From positions 74,816,426-74,880,425 of the forward strand of contig CM049309.1 in NCBI GenBank assembly GCA_026874595.1: DNA of 64,000 nt, given 5' to 3'. The notes under the pieces were generated by a model, which was not told the origin of the DNA, ran no database searches, and saw only the letters and a list, made by a program, of their open reading frames with translations. The position numbers and the translations under genes are program-made. This DNA is from Sipunculus nudus (lineage: Eukaryota; Annelida; Sipuncula; Golfingiida; Sipunculidae). Positions 13,147 through 27,362 of the stretch are shown here, one piece after another (position 1 is the stretch's first letter; the number at the start of each line of letters is the position of its first letter).

Positions 13147-15390
13147 CTAAAATGAATAAATGAAAATGACCATAATTTGCTTTATTTTAATAACTTTCAT
13201 TTCATAACTACAGATATTATTACTATCTCAACATCTGTAACTTTGTCCTGACCTCATAACTTCAGAAAAACAGAGCTGAAAGCCTAAGTATAAATTAAAT
13301 TACATCTCAACCAAATGCAGCACTTTCTATACCTATTTCAATGCCTTATTTTCATGGGGTATTGATACTAAGCTTACAACTGTAATAATTGGAAGGTGGC
13401 AATCATGCACGTATACCACAGCATAGTAAGTTAGCTTATGTTTATCCTCCAAATGTGAATTTCTAAATATATTTTTTTAAATAAATTTCCATATATTATT
13501 TGAATTCATGCACATAAAATCTCAACTGGATGGGCTGGTTTATTGAGCGACAGATATAGTTTACCAGAACAAACACTTTAGTACATATTTAATGTTAAAG
13601 TCTGATAACAACTCTTTGATCTCACAAGCAGCTGATCACATTTACATGTTACGTGGCCCAGATACCACAGAGTGGTTATAAGAAGGTAATCAATAGCCCA
13701 CAGGTCCATGCAGGCAAACCTTTGTTCAAGTTATTGATGGCACCATCACATGATGCTGTGTAAAACTTATATAGGTAAGCCTGGTTACAATCTCATAAAC
13801 AACATTAAACAACCACAGAAGCATATTGTAGGGTACTGGGATTCAATCCCAGGTCACCTTCCGAGGGAGCACCTGCCCAGTCCACTTCTTGAGCAATTAG
13901 TCCAGAGCAGTTGTGAAGTGATAAAAGGGATCAACAATAAGGATTGGCAGGGAACAAATCAGCAACATCTAGATCCACTGTAACATATTTTAAAAGCTCA
14001 ACCTGACAACATGTTGAAATGAACAAGTTTCACAAAAATCTTTTGGTACCATATTCAATATTTTTGTTCATATAATTCTACTCACAGAACAGCAATGTAC
14101 CCCCCCCCCCCCCCTTCCTGAAAAAAGCTCAAATCCATGTCTAGATCGAATAATCATAATTCTCAATGCTTAATTCCTAGTTTTGACAAATTTAAAGGAT
14201 ATTTACATTTACATGCACAAGGAACAGACAACCATCTCAGACAAGGTATCATATTAACAAATATACATTTGGGACAAAATATGAGTGTACAAGCTTAGGA
14301 CTGTATTTTCAGGTCTTTTTTAGTTACAGTTCAGAAGAAAATACACTAGCAAGAAGACTAGCTTCCTGTTATACCAGAATTGTAGGTTCATCCAGACAGC
14401 ATTCTTTTTGGATGGAAAAAAATGAAAATTTTGAATAAATATAAACCTAACAAACTAAACAAATCAATAAAATGTCAAAAATTTTATTGATTAAAGGAAA
14501 GGACACTGATGCATGGTTTTGACGGTGGAATGTAATAAAACTTTCCAGTCAGACACAAATCTATGATTGATTTCATGGTGTATATATTACCCCCTTGACA
14601 CCTATTGACATGCTTCTGCTCTTGTGTATTGTGATTATAAGTCTTGTTATACTGTTGCTTCTTTTCCTATCATCTGTTCCATGTCCTCTTGACAGGACCA
14701 TTGTAATGTGAGTGTGACTGAGCAGAGTTCACATGCCTCCTAGTCAATCAATGACCATTATCAGTGCATGGTCTATACAATGTACTGTCAAGCACCATTT
14801 TGCAGCCCCTAAGTATATAGCTTACTCAAGTATATATTAACTTTATATACCAAGTTCAAGAATGTCTTATTCATTCTGTAAACTCAGTTTAAAGATCATG
14901 ATTATGGTCTGACCTTGCCACAGTGTTGACTGAGAATGGCAGTGACTGGTTGACAGAAGTATATTTTCATAAATCAGCTGCATTCAAGGTTTTACTTTCT
15001 ATGCACATGGCTGGGACTTGCATTGATATAGATATTCAATCAAGTCTCTGAAACCATAATATTCAATTTTCACTTAGCATTTAAGCAGTGACTTGGTTTG
15101 GGCAGTGACCGGGTCTGACAAAGAACATTTAGCCCAGACCTTCATGACTCTAAAACCACTATGCCATCCCATACCCCTTTCAGTCAGTCTGTATCATACT
15201 AGATTTTTTAAGCATTGTAGCTATGGTACATATTTTCCACATTTACAGTCTTCCCCCAAATATTATCCACATTTTTTCATCATAAAATCTATGAAATCTC
15301 CCTACAGGATACATATGCCGCACAAATGCAGTTGGACCCCACCTTAACAATGGTACAGGTGAAGCACAAGATCGGCACAGCTCTCAGGTA
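13147..15390 (-). other. Intron, 3' end of the 34-kb intron; little structure
   Basis: The intron adjoining the 13146 acceptor holds a 15-base C run at 14100-14114 and otherwise unremarkable AT-rich sequence. The pyrimidine tract TTCATTTATTCATTTTAG directly precedes the exon. Confidence 0.55.
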
Positions 15391-15459
15391 TAGACCATTT
15401 CAGCATCTCGCGACTCGCAATGCAGGCTAGTCAGGGTCAAAGGTCACCATTACCAAAAC
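15391..15459 (+). repeat. Left arm of an inverted pair (partner 21171-21249)
   Basis: The arm starts TAGACCATTTCAGCAT and ends with a 21-bp block containing AGGTCACCATTACC. Both blocks recur perfectly in inverse orientation at 21171-21249, while the part between them has diverged. It is CpG-rich compared with flanking intron. It may be one end of a larger element or one of two unrelated copies of a short repeat. Confidence 0.65.
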
Positions 15460-16307
15460 GCGTTTCTTGACCAGACATGTGCAAGGCAGAAATGGCGCAA
15501 CGTCACGTTCCAACCCTTTCTATATATCTATTAATATTTTCAGTGGGCGCCTCCCATAGAAAATGGCACCCTTTATAAGTGTTACACATTGCTCCTAAGC
15601 AGGTTAGAGCTTTTCTGCTGGGCTTTTTATACAAAATGTAACAAATACGGGCACTTGTGCAGTCGCTTACTCCATGTGGCTCACAGAATCACACTGGTGA
15701 AATATTCAACTTTCAAGTGGACATGTGACGGTGCTTCACATTTAACTTATTTATATGTAGAAATGTCTTTGTCAACCCTTTGATTTGAAGGTTAGTAACC
15801 ATTTATTAATCATGAGTATTTAGATAAACGTTTTTGATTTTTGTTTTTACTCGAAATGCATCTTTATAACTATCTCAAATTTCATAGTCCTGATTCCTGT
15901 GTTAGTACCAGTTTATTATAATACTGTTATGTTGAAGTCCAGTGTTTCAAGCCATAATTCCCTTTAGTCCAGATAATGCTTTAATATTTTTATATTTCCT
16001 AATAATAATCCGCACTAATCACTGAGGAAATAATGAATAGTGATAACTCTCTGACCCTGTCATGGACAAAACGGAATCGTCCGAAATGTTTCACGTAAAT
16101 GTTTACAGTTCAGCATGCAAAACTGTGGGACAAGATTATTGTTATTTCAAAATTTACAAAAATGTCTATAACACTTGGGTAATGGGATGGTAAATATAAT
16201 TTATAATATAGCTTTTGGGGAGTAAATCAAGACATTAAAAAATATATTATAATGCAAATCTTGTAAACATAACTGTTTACCCTGTTATTTGTCACTGTTA
16301 ATGCGTA

Positions 16308-18364
16308 CCGTAAAATCTCCACTTAAAACCGCACTTCCGATTAAAACCGCACCCAGACTTCGCCGAAATTCCAGACGAGACACCGCGAGGGGCTCAAATA
16401 CTGAAAACCTCCCTTTAAAACCGCACCAATTTTCGCTACGGAATGATTTGACAAAAGACACAATCAAGCTATCATCTAGAAATGAACACGCGAAGGTTGC
16501 GGCTCGGCCATTCCTGTCCACTTTAAAATTCCTTGGGCATTTTATTTAAACACATCATAAGACCTTTTTTTGCAGGGACACTCAAGCATGAAGTTTGGGA
16601 AGACGCAAGGGCCGGTGAACCTCTGCCTGTTTATACAGATTTTATATTCCGTGCCGTATTCCTGTTTGCTACTGATTTGTCATTATATTTTGGAAAAAAA
16701 TATTCTGCTGATCCATTTCAAGTCACTGTATATTTTAATTCTAGAAGTAATATTTTGAAATCTTAATTTTTAAGGAAAATTCCATTTTCTGGAATTACTC
16801 GGAAGATTCAAATCATTTTCATACCGGTTACTTCGGTATTATCATCGTCACATCGTACGTTGACATCGCTCGATGTTACAATTTGCTGGTTCGTTTGAAA
16901 ACATCGCTGGTCACCTTAACTGAATAACAAATTAACTAAAGTTACCTTGTCGAGATACGCACGTATAGGAAACATGACGCTTGAAAACGAGTGATTTTAA
17001 GGTAAAATTAAAGTGGTCTGTCGGGGTAAGCAAGTTTTTTTCCTGAAGAAAATTTCCGTGCGGGGAGCCATTTTGTCAAGGCAGTGTTCGCGCAAGGCAC
17101 GCTGGGACGAAATAGGTGGCTGTTCTGTTTACCACCCACCGCGTACAGCCGTTCAAAATATTCTTAGCAGAATACCGGGGCGTTTCAGCACATGGCGGCA
17201 CTCAAACTTGATTTTAAAACGATCGTCTGCCATTGTGTGACTCTTTACGATGTCAGCTTTTTATTTATTTTACGTTTTAAACAAATAATCATTCCTAAAT
17301 AATGCCGCAAATGGGTTTATAGTAGGCTTTTATTTCAATTTTGCTTGACCATGCCCAACGAAGTGGGCCGCTGTTAGCCCTAGCACCCGTCCTCTCTTAC
17401 TACGCTACGCTGTGCGAGAGCCCTTGAAGATGATTTGAGGAAACTGGAGACATTCCACATGACAATTAAATTCTTATATTTCGTCTGAAAATGTCAAATT
17501 CGTTAAGAAATAAAGATATTCTTATCAAATACGCATATAACATTCCACTTAGACAGTGTTTGTCCACTTTAAATGTTGATTAGAAGAATATGTATTATCC
17601 TAATAAACGGTGATACACGGGGAACGATGTCTGCTCTGGGTTTTCCCTCCAGCCACGGCTGGCCGGCAGCTGCCTGTGTAACCAGTGGTAACGGGCCTTG
17701 TTGGCTCAGCGAGCAAAGGTCACGCATTTCATTGTTTCAGATTCTGAGACAGTTTCAAGCTCAAGGATTGCAAAGTTTTAAAAGTGAGTCTTGTTCACAT
17801 ACTAAAACAATATTTAGCTGAATTTCGTGGTCATTCGAATAAAGTACTATATCTCCCTTAGATTACTTAAAGTTTCCTTTTCATAAACGCACTATTTGAT
17901 TTTACACGATTTTTTCCGACAAGGGTTTGAAGTTCTCCAGTTTACTCTGAAGCTTTTTATGCGGCGGTATCCAGAGTCCTTGATACCCCCGCATTTAATG
18001 CAGTTAGGCCGCTGTGTGTTACAGCAGGGTTGTTGTAAACGTATTATTTGGTAACAATTTCCAAGATTTTATAACAAGTTATATATCACACGAAAACTAG
18101 TCAGCAATATTTTTATTTATAAATAACAAATAATCGTAAATAATACATTAACACACGGCTCCCATGCATGCGAGACTGCTGCTAAGAACGGCCTTCGAAA
18201 GTTGCAATATTATCGCCCACTCGCCGGCTCAAAAACGATGACTGTCAGGAAGATATTCAGGAAACCCTTCTAGTATAAACCGCACAGTGCTTTCAGGAAA
18301 TCAACCTGATTTCAAGATTTTGAATTTCTTGATTAAACCGCGGTTTTAAGTGGAGATTTTACGG
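16308..18364. mobile_element. DNA transposon with TA target site and 25-bp perfect terminal repeats
   Basis: The left end begins CCGTAAAATCTCCACTTAAA and the right end is its exact inverse complement over 25 bp. Each end is flanked by TA (16306-16307 and 18365-18366). TA duplication with such termini fits the Tc1/mariner/pogo assemblage. Subterminal copies of TTAAAACCGCA occur near 16323, 16339 and 16414, and AAACCGC variants near the right end. At 2057 bp the size is right for a full element, but no frame long enough for a transposase is open, so it is decayed or non-autonomous. The interior is CpG-rich against an AT-rich host background. Confidence 0.85.
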
Positions 18365-18551
18365 TAATATATTATTAGCCTTCTGTTGAAGATGTTTATG
18401 GCTTTCATGATCTAGGATAAATATTTAAGTGTCAAAGAACTTGAGAAAATATGATTATTATAGGGTTTTTGTATGGAAGCTTTTCATTTGCCAATGTCAT
18501 CTCTTAACATGTGCAGAAATATAATATTTACATATAAATTATGCTACTGGC

Positions 18552-18562
18552 GTATATATATA

Positions 18563-18631
<69 letters not shown>

Positions 18632-19224
18632 CTGGACATCACAAATAAAGCAGACCATCTTCAGTAAAAAAAAAATTTTACTTAAACATGACATGTCAGT
18701 TGAACGATTTAAACATGACTAAAACGCAGTGGGAAAAAAGCAAATATATATACTATATGGAAGTCCTTTTATAGCATACACTTTTTTCAGCTTACATTTT
18801 CCTTTTTTATAGTTTTTAAGGAGTTTTAACAATAATAAATTCTTGAGAATCCTCAGAATACAAAGTGTATAATACGTATGCTAAAAATAATATACTTTTA
18901 CTATAAATTTATTAAATTTTACTTCATACAAGTGCTTTGGACCAGCTGCTGTTAGACAAGGGCACAATACACACCGATACATTGAATATCAAAGAGGCAG
19001 ACCATATATGCATGTGTGTACCTTTCATGTACCAAATACCTTTCATCAATCAATAAACAATTCATGCTTAATTGGTGTTTTATGCATGGAGATTTTGGGA
19101 GTGTGTTGCCTCCCCTACATTTTTTTGAAAAAATGTAATATATTAGGTCTGTATGAAGCATATAAGGGCAGTTTCCTTGGAACATATAAAACATTGACTG
19201 CATAAATCACAAAAATATCATTTA

Positions 19225-19279
<55 letters not shown>

Positions 19280-20070
19280 ATTTATTTTAATATGTTAATA
19301 TAGACATAAACATTGAAGTTTATCATATCTTTCAGATTTAACATTCATTAAAATAATTCTATCATGAACAAAAGTGGGGGGGGGGGCACTTTCTGCCACT
19401 TCTCTTTACAGAGGTATGTGTCAAGCACTGGTTCTACGTTATTAAAGAGCTGAAATATTATATCATAATAGATATGGGTGTAAAAGGTGTAATATATTTC
19501 TCTCAAGTGTTACTTAATCATTTGTACTTCTACTGATCCACTTCCTACAGAAATTTGACAGATTAGTAAAAACGTCAAGAGTATGTAATTTAAATCTAAT
19601 TAATTGGAATCAATGGCATAGGCCAGAAAAAATATAGCTTTTTATATATTGTAATTTTGATGAATGGCACATAATTGTTATTTAGAGGATGTTGCAATGA
19701 AGCTTTTTTCTCAACTCCCACCCCCCCCCCCCCCTGCTTACCCCATTGGTATCAAATGGCTCACCCCTTACCAGAAACTTGGCATCAGGCATATATAACT
19801 AAATAAGACTTGCCTGACACCCCCCCCCCCCCCCCCACCGTAGTATTCCCATTTGCTTTTGAAGGCCTATGAGACAAACTGTTTAAAGCTAATGGTAAAT
19901 ATGAAATAGATTTTTAATTTTCTTAGGGTCAATTTTTCATCAAATATCTTGCATAATCAACCAGATACTTTTAATGTTGCGAGTGACAGATATTTGTTTT
20001 TGTAAAATCTCAACTATTACCATATAACTTTGTTGTTATTGCTGAGTGTGAAAAGATGGGTAATACATAT

Positions 20071-20118
<48 letters not shown>

Positions 20119-20282
20119 CTATAAAACTCTAATCTACTGAACTTTATATAATATTAATAATATAGCTCAATATTAATTATATAAAAAAATTATCATAATA
20201 TAGTTTATAGTAATATGTTTATTTTGAACTAATAAAAATTATGAATTAACAAGCTAAAGCTAAAAATAAGTTCATTTAACAG

Positions 20283-20328
<46 letters not shown>

Positions 20329-20427
20329 TATTTTTAAATTAATTGTAGTTGTAAATTAATATATTATAGCGAGTAAAAAAACTGTCAATTAGTACATGTA
20401 ACAAGAATATATGGTAACGGCTAGGTG

Positions 20428-20459
<32 letters not shown>

Positions 20460-20728
20460 TACATATATATTAAAATATTTATATATATGCATATATATAT
20501 CTGATTATAAGTTTCTTTTCTATGTTACGAAAGAGAGGCAGGCTCAAAGTATTACTAATACTTATAGTAATGTTATTATAATACTATATAAATATTAACT
20601 ATTAAACTAAACGTAGCCACACAACTTATTTGGACAGAAATCCCTGCTGTTAAAGTTGTCATTAATTCAGACATTTGTAACAATGTACCGCTATCAGTAA
20701 ATTTTCTCCAGTCATTCATGTTAAGATT

Positions 20729-20794
<66 letters not shown>

Positions 20795-20814
20795 ATATAT
20801 TATATATATACATT

Positions 20815-20849
<35 letters not shown>
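18552..20849. repeat. Cluster of six long (TA)n microsatellites
   Basis: Alternating TA tracts run at about 18552-18630, 19223-19276, 20072-20116, 20285-20324, 20428-20500 (interrupted) and 20731-20849 (interrupted by GATATATTATATATATACA). They sit close together just after the TA-target transposon. Between them are poly-G at 19376-19386 and poly-C at 19721-19734 and 19820-19836. Confidence 0.95.
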
Positions 20850-20850
<1 letters not shown>

Positions 20851-21170
20851 CACGATAGTATAGTCTATACCATTTTAAACAAAAATTGTTTATGTCCGCG
20901 CCGATCTGCTGGCAACTTGCACCCACGTGCGCGTGACACGGCCTTGGTGCCTTCGTTCACTGATCAGAACTCGTACAACGCACGTGTTGTTTCCCCGGTT
21001 TTTTCACAGACTAGCTGGCACTTTTTTCACAAACCATGTGTACCATTGATACAATGTTTCACGACATTGTTTCGGACGAGGCATGTTTAACCCAGAGAAA
21101 CAAGTAACACAGTGTATCTGCTGCGTCTGACAAAGGAAGCGGCAGAAGTTGTCAGGACCGCATGTAGTTT

Positions 21171-21249
21171 GTTTTGGTAATGGTGACCTTTCACCTTGGG
21201 CTCAAGGTCGGTCATCGCACATGCGCGCCTATAATGCTGAAATGGTCTA
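21171..21249 (-). repeat. Right arm of an inverted pair (partner 15391-15459)
   Basis: This arm is the inverse complement of 15391-15459 at both ends (16-bp and 21-bp perfect blocks). It belongs to a CpG-rich island at about 20880-21250 that contrasts with the TA tracts beside it. Confidence 0.65.
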
Positions 21250-24200
21250 TTCTCTGTGCATCCTGCCACCTGCACTTTTAACTTCTATCTTACATAAAAC
21301 AAATCTGTTCCGGTCTGATAAAGCACATTTCTTAAACACTTTATAATTAAAGGAGAATAGATTTTTAGCTAAGATTACAATTGTATCAATCTGATAGCAG
21401 TGCTAGATCTCAGAAACTTCTTTAAGTCTGTCAAACTGTAGTTCCTAAAAGTTCTCTGCCAAAGATCAAAAAAATTTTCCAGTGACTATTGTAATTACAA
21501 TTTACTTTTTCCCCAATTTAAGCCAGAAACAGGGTACATATTATACACAGGGTTACTGGTTTTTCCACCAAAACTGTGGCCCTAAATGGGGGTGTGGATT
21601 ATCTACGGTTGCTGATTATCGTTGGTGAAAGATGGTATGTGTAAATTTCGCCACAGTCTACAAGTCTACCTGAGGCATAATGGAACTAAAATTTAATTCA
21701 AAACATAAGGCCAACCTGTCCTCTGATGAAATTTTGGTGAACATCTGATCTTTTACTTCATTGATATATCTGACAATAAAACCAATTGTTTCCAACTTCC
21801 AGGTGAATTAATTTACTGGGAACAGACACACAAGATTCAGAAGCACATGCAATCATTTTCCCCTACAGATTTTGGCCATTTCCATTCCTTTGCTGTAATA
21901 TCAACTGTTTTCCACCATGGTTTTACAAATCATTACATCAAATGATTCATCAGTAAGCTAAGTGGACACTGCAATTGAACATGATTCAATCCTCAGTACA
22001 GGTGAAATTATTGGAAAACATTTAACTTCCTTTGTTCCAGAGCCTTGGCTGCAGAGGCACTATCTCTACCTATATCCCTGTAGTTCAACCTGTATTTTTG
22101 CCTAAAAATAACAAGATATTATCCTAAATCTTATATGAAAGAGAGTAGTGAAGCTTTATGTGAGACAATTTGTTTATCCAAATCTATTTATTTAAATGTT
22201 GACATCTAAGCCCTAAACAAGGGCCATACCAGACACATAACCACCCACAACACCTAAAATAACAAAACTGTAACAGAAGGGCCCTTAACTTGGGTGTGTA
22301 CTTATACAAGTACCTGTAAAGCCTCATTGTTTATCCCACATTATGTACACACATGAACTGAGCATGGGGTCACTGTAGACTAAGGTGGGCCCGCTCACCT
22401 ATAGCTATAATGTTCCTTTGATCAGACATCTTGGAATTTATGTATACTTAGAGACAAACAGTGAATGTGTTTTGGACCAAATGTTCCTGTGTCTAAGGCT
22501 GCAGGTTGTCTCAAATGTATGCTCTTTGGCTATTGGATTAAAATCTCAGGATTAGTACCAGACTATACATAAAAACTGCAGCATCTAAAATTGTAACATA
22601 AGCAACATGAAAAACAAGAACAAGCAACAGAGAAATAGTGAAAGTATATCTCACCTATCAGTATCAACAGAAGTTATATAATTTATATATAAATCTGCTG
22701 GTAAGGTTTTACTGGATTTTAAAAAAAGTTTACTTGACTAGTTTTTTAAGTATATATGTTACTGGTATTAACAAATATTTGGAAGTATTCCATCAATCTT
22801 CCATCACAATATAATCATAATTAAATAGCCTGAGGTAATCTGAAGTATTTATAACACTGCATCACAAAAAACAAAGATTCAATGAAATTTATGAAACAAA
22901 CCTTTTTTGAGGGGGGTCATGATCTGACATATGAGAAATTTGAAAGGTGACACATTGAAAGCTTGGAGCAATGTAAATTGATTTTCAATCAATTTTTAAA
23001 ACTTGAGTAAATTATAAGTTATTGAAACTTGTAGGAGTTTACGCTAAGTACTCTGGTGATTTCTGCACCAGTTCAGTCAAGAAACACTCAGAAAGAACTG
23101 TAAGACTTTAATTACCTTGACTGTGAGAGCACAACTGATCTTCTGTCAATCACAATTCAGAGATTTTTTAAAGGACGTGTTGCATGGATCCCATAGGTAT
23201 ATACAATCATGACCTCACATGATAAGATTAATCATCAGAGCTGCTCTATTTATCACACACAACCTCTACTGATACATATAATGGTTTAAGGTTATACTAA
23301 TCCTCTATAACCATAAATGTATGCTATGGCAAAAAAGAGCATACTTTTTTTCAACATATAAAAATACTGATATTCATAAGAGATTTACCCTTCAGAACTA
23401 AAGTATAAACAAAGGAAATAGACCCCTGAATGGTTGTGGTTTTACAGTGGATGATTGCCTCATCAATGATTACTAAAAGATCAATAATTATGGCATAACA
23501 ATGGACTGGTTTATCTATGTAACTCTTATGATTATTTATAAAGGTATTTTATTTGGGCTGAACATGGTTAATTCTGGTAAAATGGTTTAATGTCTGTTTG
23601 TACAGTATGTCAAAAATATTGCTGGCCATACTTTATTTATTAATTGCCATACTTCAAATATCAAAGGCAAAGTAACCATGCTTAACAGATTATTGTGACC
23701 TATTTAAATTGCAAGCTCACAAATAACCCATCTCTATGTATATGCATACTTGTAAAACAGAAAGCAACTAGAATGGCTTTGTTTTTGTAGTTGGAAAAAA
23801 AAAAGAAAAATATATATGTCATATATATATCATAAATCAGAATATCATGATCAAATATATTTAACTACTACGTGTTTTTGGTGGAACCATTTTTTTTTGC
23901 CAAAATTTAGGGGAAAATATGAAGCACTTCAAAATTTATTGCCAACAGACGACAGAACTGAAAACAATATGGGGGGGGGGGGCATAAAAATACCTAAAGT
24001 CATAATTAATAAATTGTCATCTTATTCCTTCATCTTATTCCTTTGCTTTAATGTAAGTGATTCACAAATAATGATATATCCCTGCAGTACTCAGTAATCA
24101 AATTATGCAGTTGTTCATAAAAGCTCACTGAGATGAAAGGGATAGTTTAGTTTACACTCAGCTTAAATTATTTAGACCTTTGCAATAAATTAAACCAGAA

Positions 24201-27150
24201 AATTATCTGAGCTTACTGACCTTAATGGAATGAAACATTTTCATCAATAAATCCTTTAAACAAAAATCTTGAAATTAATTATCCAAAGCTTGATATCCCA
24301 AGCTTGAGCTTTATTTATCTGTTGGTTGTTGGCTGGATGAAAACATACAATTCTGGAAAAGAGTTTTTAAATAAAAATCCTAAATATCACATCCCTGGTA
24401 TTCAAATGAAGATATCACTGGAAATCAGTTGAGGTGAAGCAGTAATGTTCATCCCAGAGAAACAATATCAATGGGTCCTAATCATTAACAATCTTTCTCT
24501 TTAGGAAGCATTCTATGTGAGCACTAACACTTTCTGTTTGGGAGATTTTAAGGTTGGAAGACTTGATCAAAAACATACTTTGGCAAACACTATCGGACTT
24601 CCGTTTTCTTTTTGCTTTCCTGTAGGCGATATTTATAAATATCACCCCAGCTTTGCCAAGCTAAAATTAAGACCCCATAGTAACCTACTGAAAAGAATAA
24701 TTTAAAGTGTGCATTGGGGTCAACCACTTGAACACTGTGGTAAGCATTTATAACACAACAACCACAAATCTATAACTTATCAAACAAGCAGTACCATTTG
24801 AAAATCCAGGGCACTCACTAATGTAGCAATCAAAGTTTGGATTCCCATTACAAGCAAATGGTCTTTATCCTTTTCAAGTTACAAGCATGGAATAAGCTCC
24901 TGTGCTCTCTTCCTTACTGAATACTCCTCTTTATTTAAATCTATATGCCTGTCTTGATCTTGGACATATTGAATTTAGTCTTAATGTTTTGCTTGATCTA
25001 AGATACTTTTCAGTTTTCAGTAAACCAGTCCCGATTTTACTCATATGCCTCTGGCTTTAGAATCAAAACCTGCTTTGGATTGATTTTTTACTGGATTGAT
25101 TTTTTACTGAGTAAACACGGATTACTATTCCATAACCTTAGCTTACCAAATTTTGGTCTTTGAGCCTGCTCATTAAATTCTGCAAACATAAAAAATCTAT
25201 CCAGGCCTCCAGACCTGTTGCAGTTCTGCTAAGCCTAGAACTGGCATGGGCTTGATCCCATTCATAACAGAGTACTCATCTCGAAGTAACACATTTTTAA
25301 AGGTATGACCAATTTGAATTATCCTTAATTGATGTATCAAACATTATATTGGAATTGCACCAAAGAAATTAAGGTATTTAATGTATCAGTCAAGAAAAAC
25401 TCAGTGGAAGTATTTAACTAAAATTAAGTAAGGGGAGGGGGGAATCCTTTTTATTTTTTTTATTTTTTTCTCCTGTAGATTTGGTTTGTGAAAAAAACAC
25501 CATCTCATGGAATCTTACAGATTGAAATCATTTTAAATATTAATGAAAGACAGACACATACATTAAAGGAGTCTTGTATTCTAATATCCATACAAAAATG
25601 TCAATAAAGTCTGCATACAACTGTTCTTATTCAGTTTTCCAATTCAGTTTCAGTTCTAAAATCTGATCTTTGATTTTATGTATTTTGGTCTGCCATAGGT
25701 ATAGGCATAGCAATTCATAAGAATTAACTGTAGCTTTTGTGGGGAAAAAATTTTAATTTACAACAGCAACTAAATTCAAACAGCCAGGCCTGAAATATCG
25801 CTATACAAAAGTACTTGTGATGAATGGTATGCAGGGTTACGATGTAAAAACTGGCTCATTGCCTTATAATCCCACAATCAATGCCATCACAAATGTACAG
25901 TTTGCTAAGCAACAGGAAAATGTCCAGGGCACTTGACTGATGGGTTTGTCATTGTTAAAATGGAGAGCGGATGTCGCTGGAGTTGCTCCAGTGATCGGAC
26001 CATGAACTCAGCAGGACTGGCACGGCATCAGGACTTGCAGAAACTGTTCTAATTCCTTGCTGTGTATTATTAGATTAACTTGTGTGAAATTAGAAAATCA
26101 ATTTAAAGCTAACATTCATGATTTGTCAGGTGTAGAAACCTCTGACTCATTCCCTGTAATGTTTATTTTTTCTACAATGCTTTGGGGTGAGCAGGGATGG
26201 GGTGGGGGCCATTTCTGCTGCCTTTACTGAAGTATAGGATCAAAAACATTGTAAATTTGAACTACAGCTAACATTTCTGATTTGGTACGGGTAGATACCA
26301 CTTCATTAAGCTTATTTTATAATCATACTGAAAGAGTAGCACATTTAAGGCCTTGGGAGAACTCATGTCACATACCTAATTATTTTGGACTTAGAGGCCT
26401 TACTGGTCTCTGCTTTACTGCATTGCATTAACCACATAAAGCAGGTCAAAATTGCAAAATTTGTTATTAAACATTTGTTCATCTTTTTTGTTTTATTTAT
26501 CTGTTTTCAGCAGACCTTTCCAGCCAATACTGGTTTCAAGCAGGTGATGAGTAGCACAGTACATTTTCATCAGTTGAATGTTAGTTTTATTCTTATAAGA
26601 CATCTGAACACCAAAATCCTTACAAAATGTTGATGGGGATAAACACAGACTAGAGTGAAATACACTCAGCATTCTCATTGACTATATTTTGGGTAAAATA
26701 CCCATAAAGCCCTTGAGACTATACACAATCTCTGAAGTATCTCCCAAAATCTCTGATCAACTACATATGGAGTTAACTACCCAAAAGACTCTCATTAATT
26801 ATCTACAGTGGAAATAATCCCTCGAGTTAATTCCCAAACCTGATAAGAACACAAAAAAAATAATAATGAACTTGAATCCATACACTACACATTATATATC
26901 CACTTGAGATAAGGTATTGGACCTGTGTAGTAGGTCATCCTTATAACCTTATAGCATCAAATAATTTCATATTAATCCATGACCTGGAAATTAATAGTGA
27001 TTCGGAAAAGTACATTCAAAATAATTTTAAACTGTTGGTATAAATGAATTTCAACAAAAGCATCAGACATCTGGCATGAACCTTTGAGGTAAAGTTGCCT
27101 TTACCTGTCTCAGTGATATGCTGTATCCTTAAATATAGAGGCCTGTCCTC
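21250..27150 (-). other. Intron; mostly featureless
   Basis: The sequence is AT-rich and without credible coding signals. I note a 12-base G run at 23971-23982 and a short duplication of TGGATTGATTTTTTACT at about 25077-25108. No RNA gene was recognised. Confidence 0.5.
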
Positions 27151-27152
27151 CA

Positions 27153-27362
27153 GATAAAATATACAACTAAAAAGCATAACTGAACACCTACCTATCCTAA
27201 TATAGCCCAGATCCCTTCTATAATACAACTGATAAATTGGTCTACCATTGAAAACCTGATAAAATATATAACAAAAAAGCATAAATGAACCTACCTGTCC
27301 CAATCAAGCCCAGAACCCTTCTATAATACAACTGATAAATTGGTCTACCTGTGAAAACACCT
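27153..27362. repeat. Two-copy tandem duplication, 105-bp unit
   Basis: GATAAAATATA starts the unit at 27153 and again at 27258. Both copies contain CCCTTCTATAATACAACTGA, AAATTGGTCTACC and an ACCTACCT segment. The copies are roughly 90% alike. Confidence 0.8.

Noticed and set aside
13830-13880. GGGATTCAATCCCAGG, resembling a tRNA T-arm
   Set aside because: No acceptor stem, D-arm or anticodon arm can be built around it.
23112-23138. Possible 27-nt phase 0-0 microexon (KISCALTVK) between 47060 and 13146
   Set aside because: The acceptor tract is poor and such matches are expected by chance in 34 kb.
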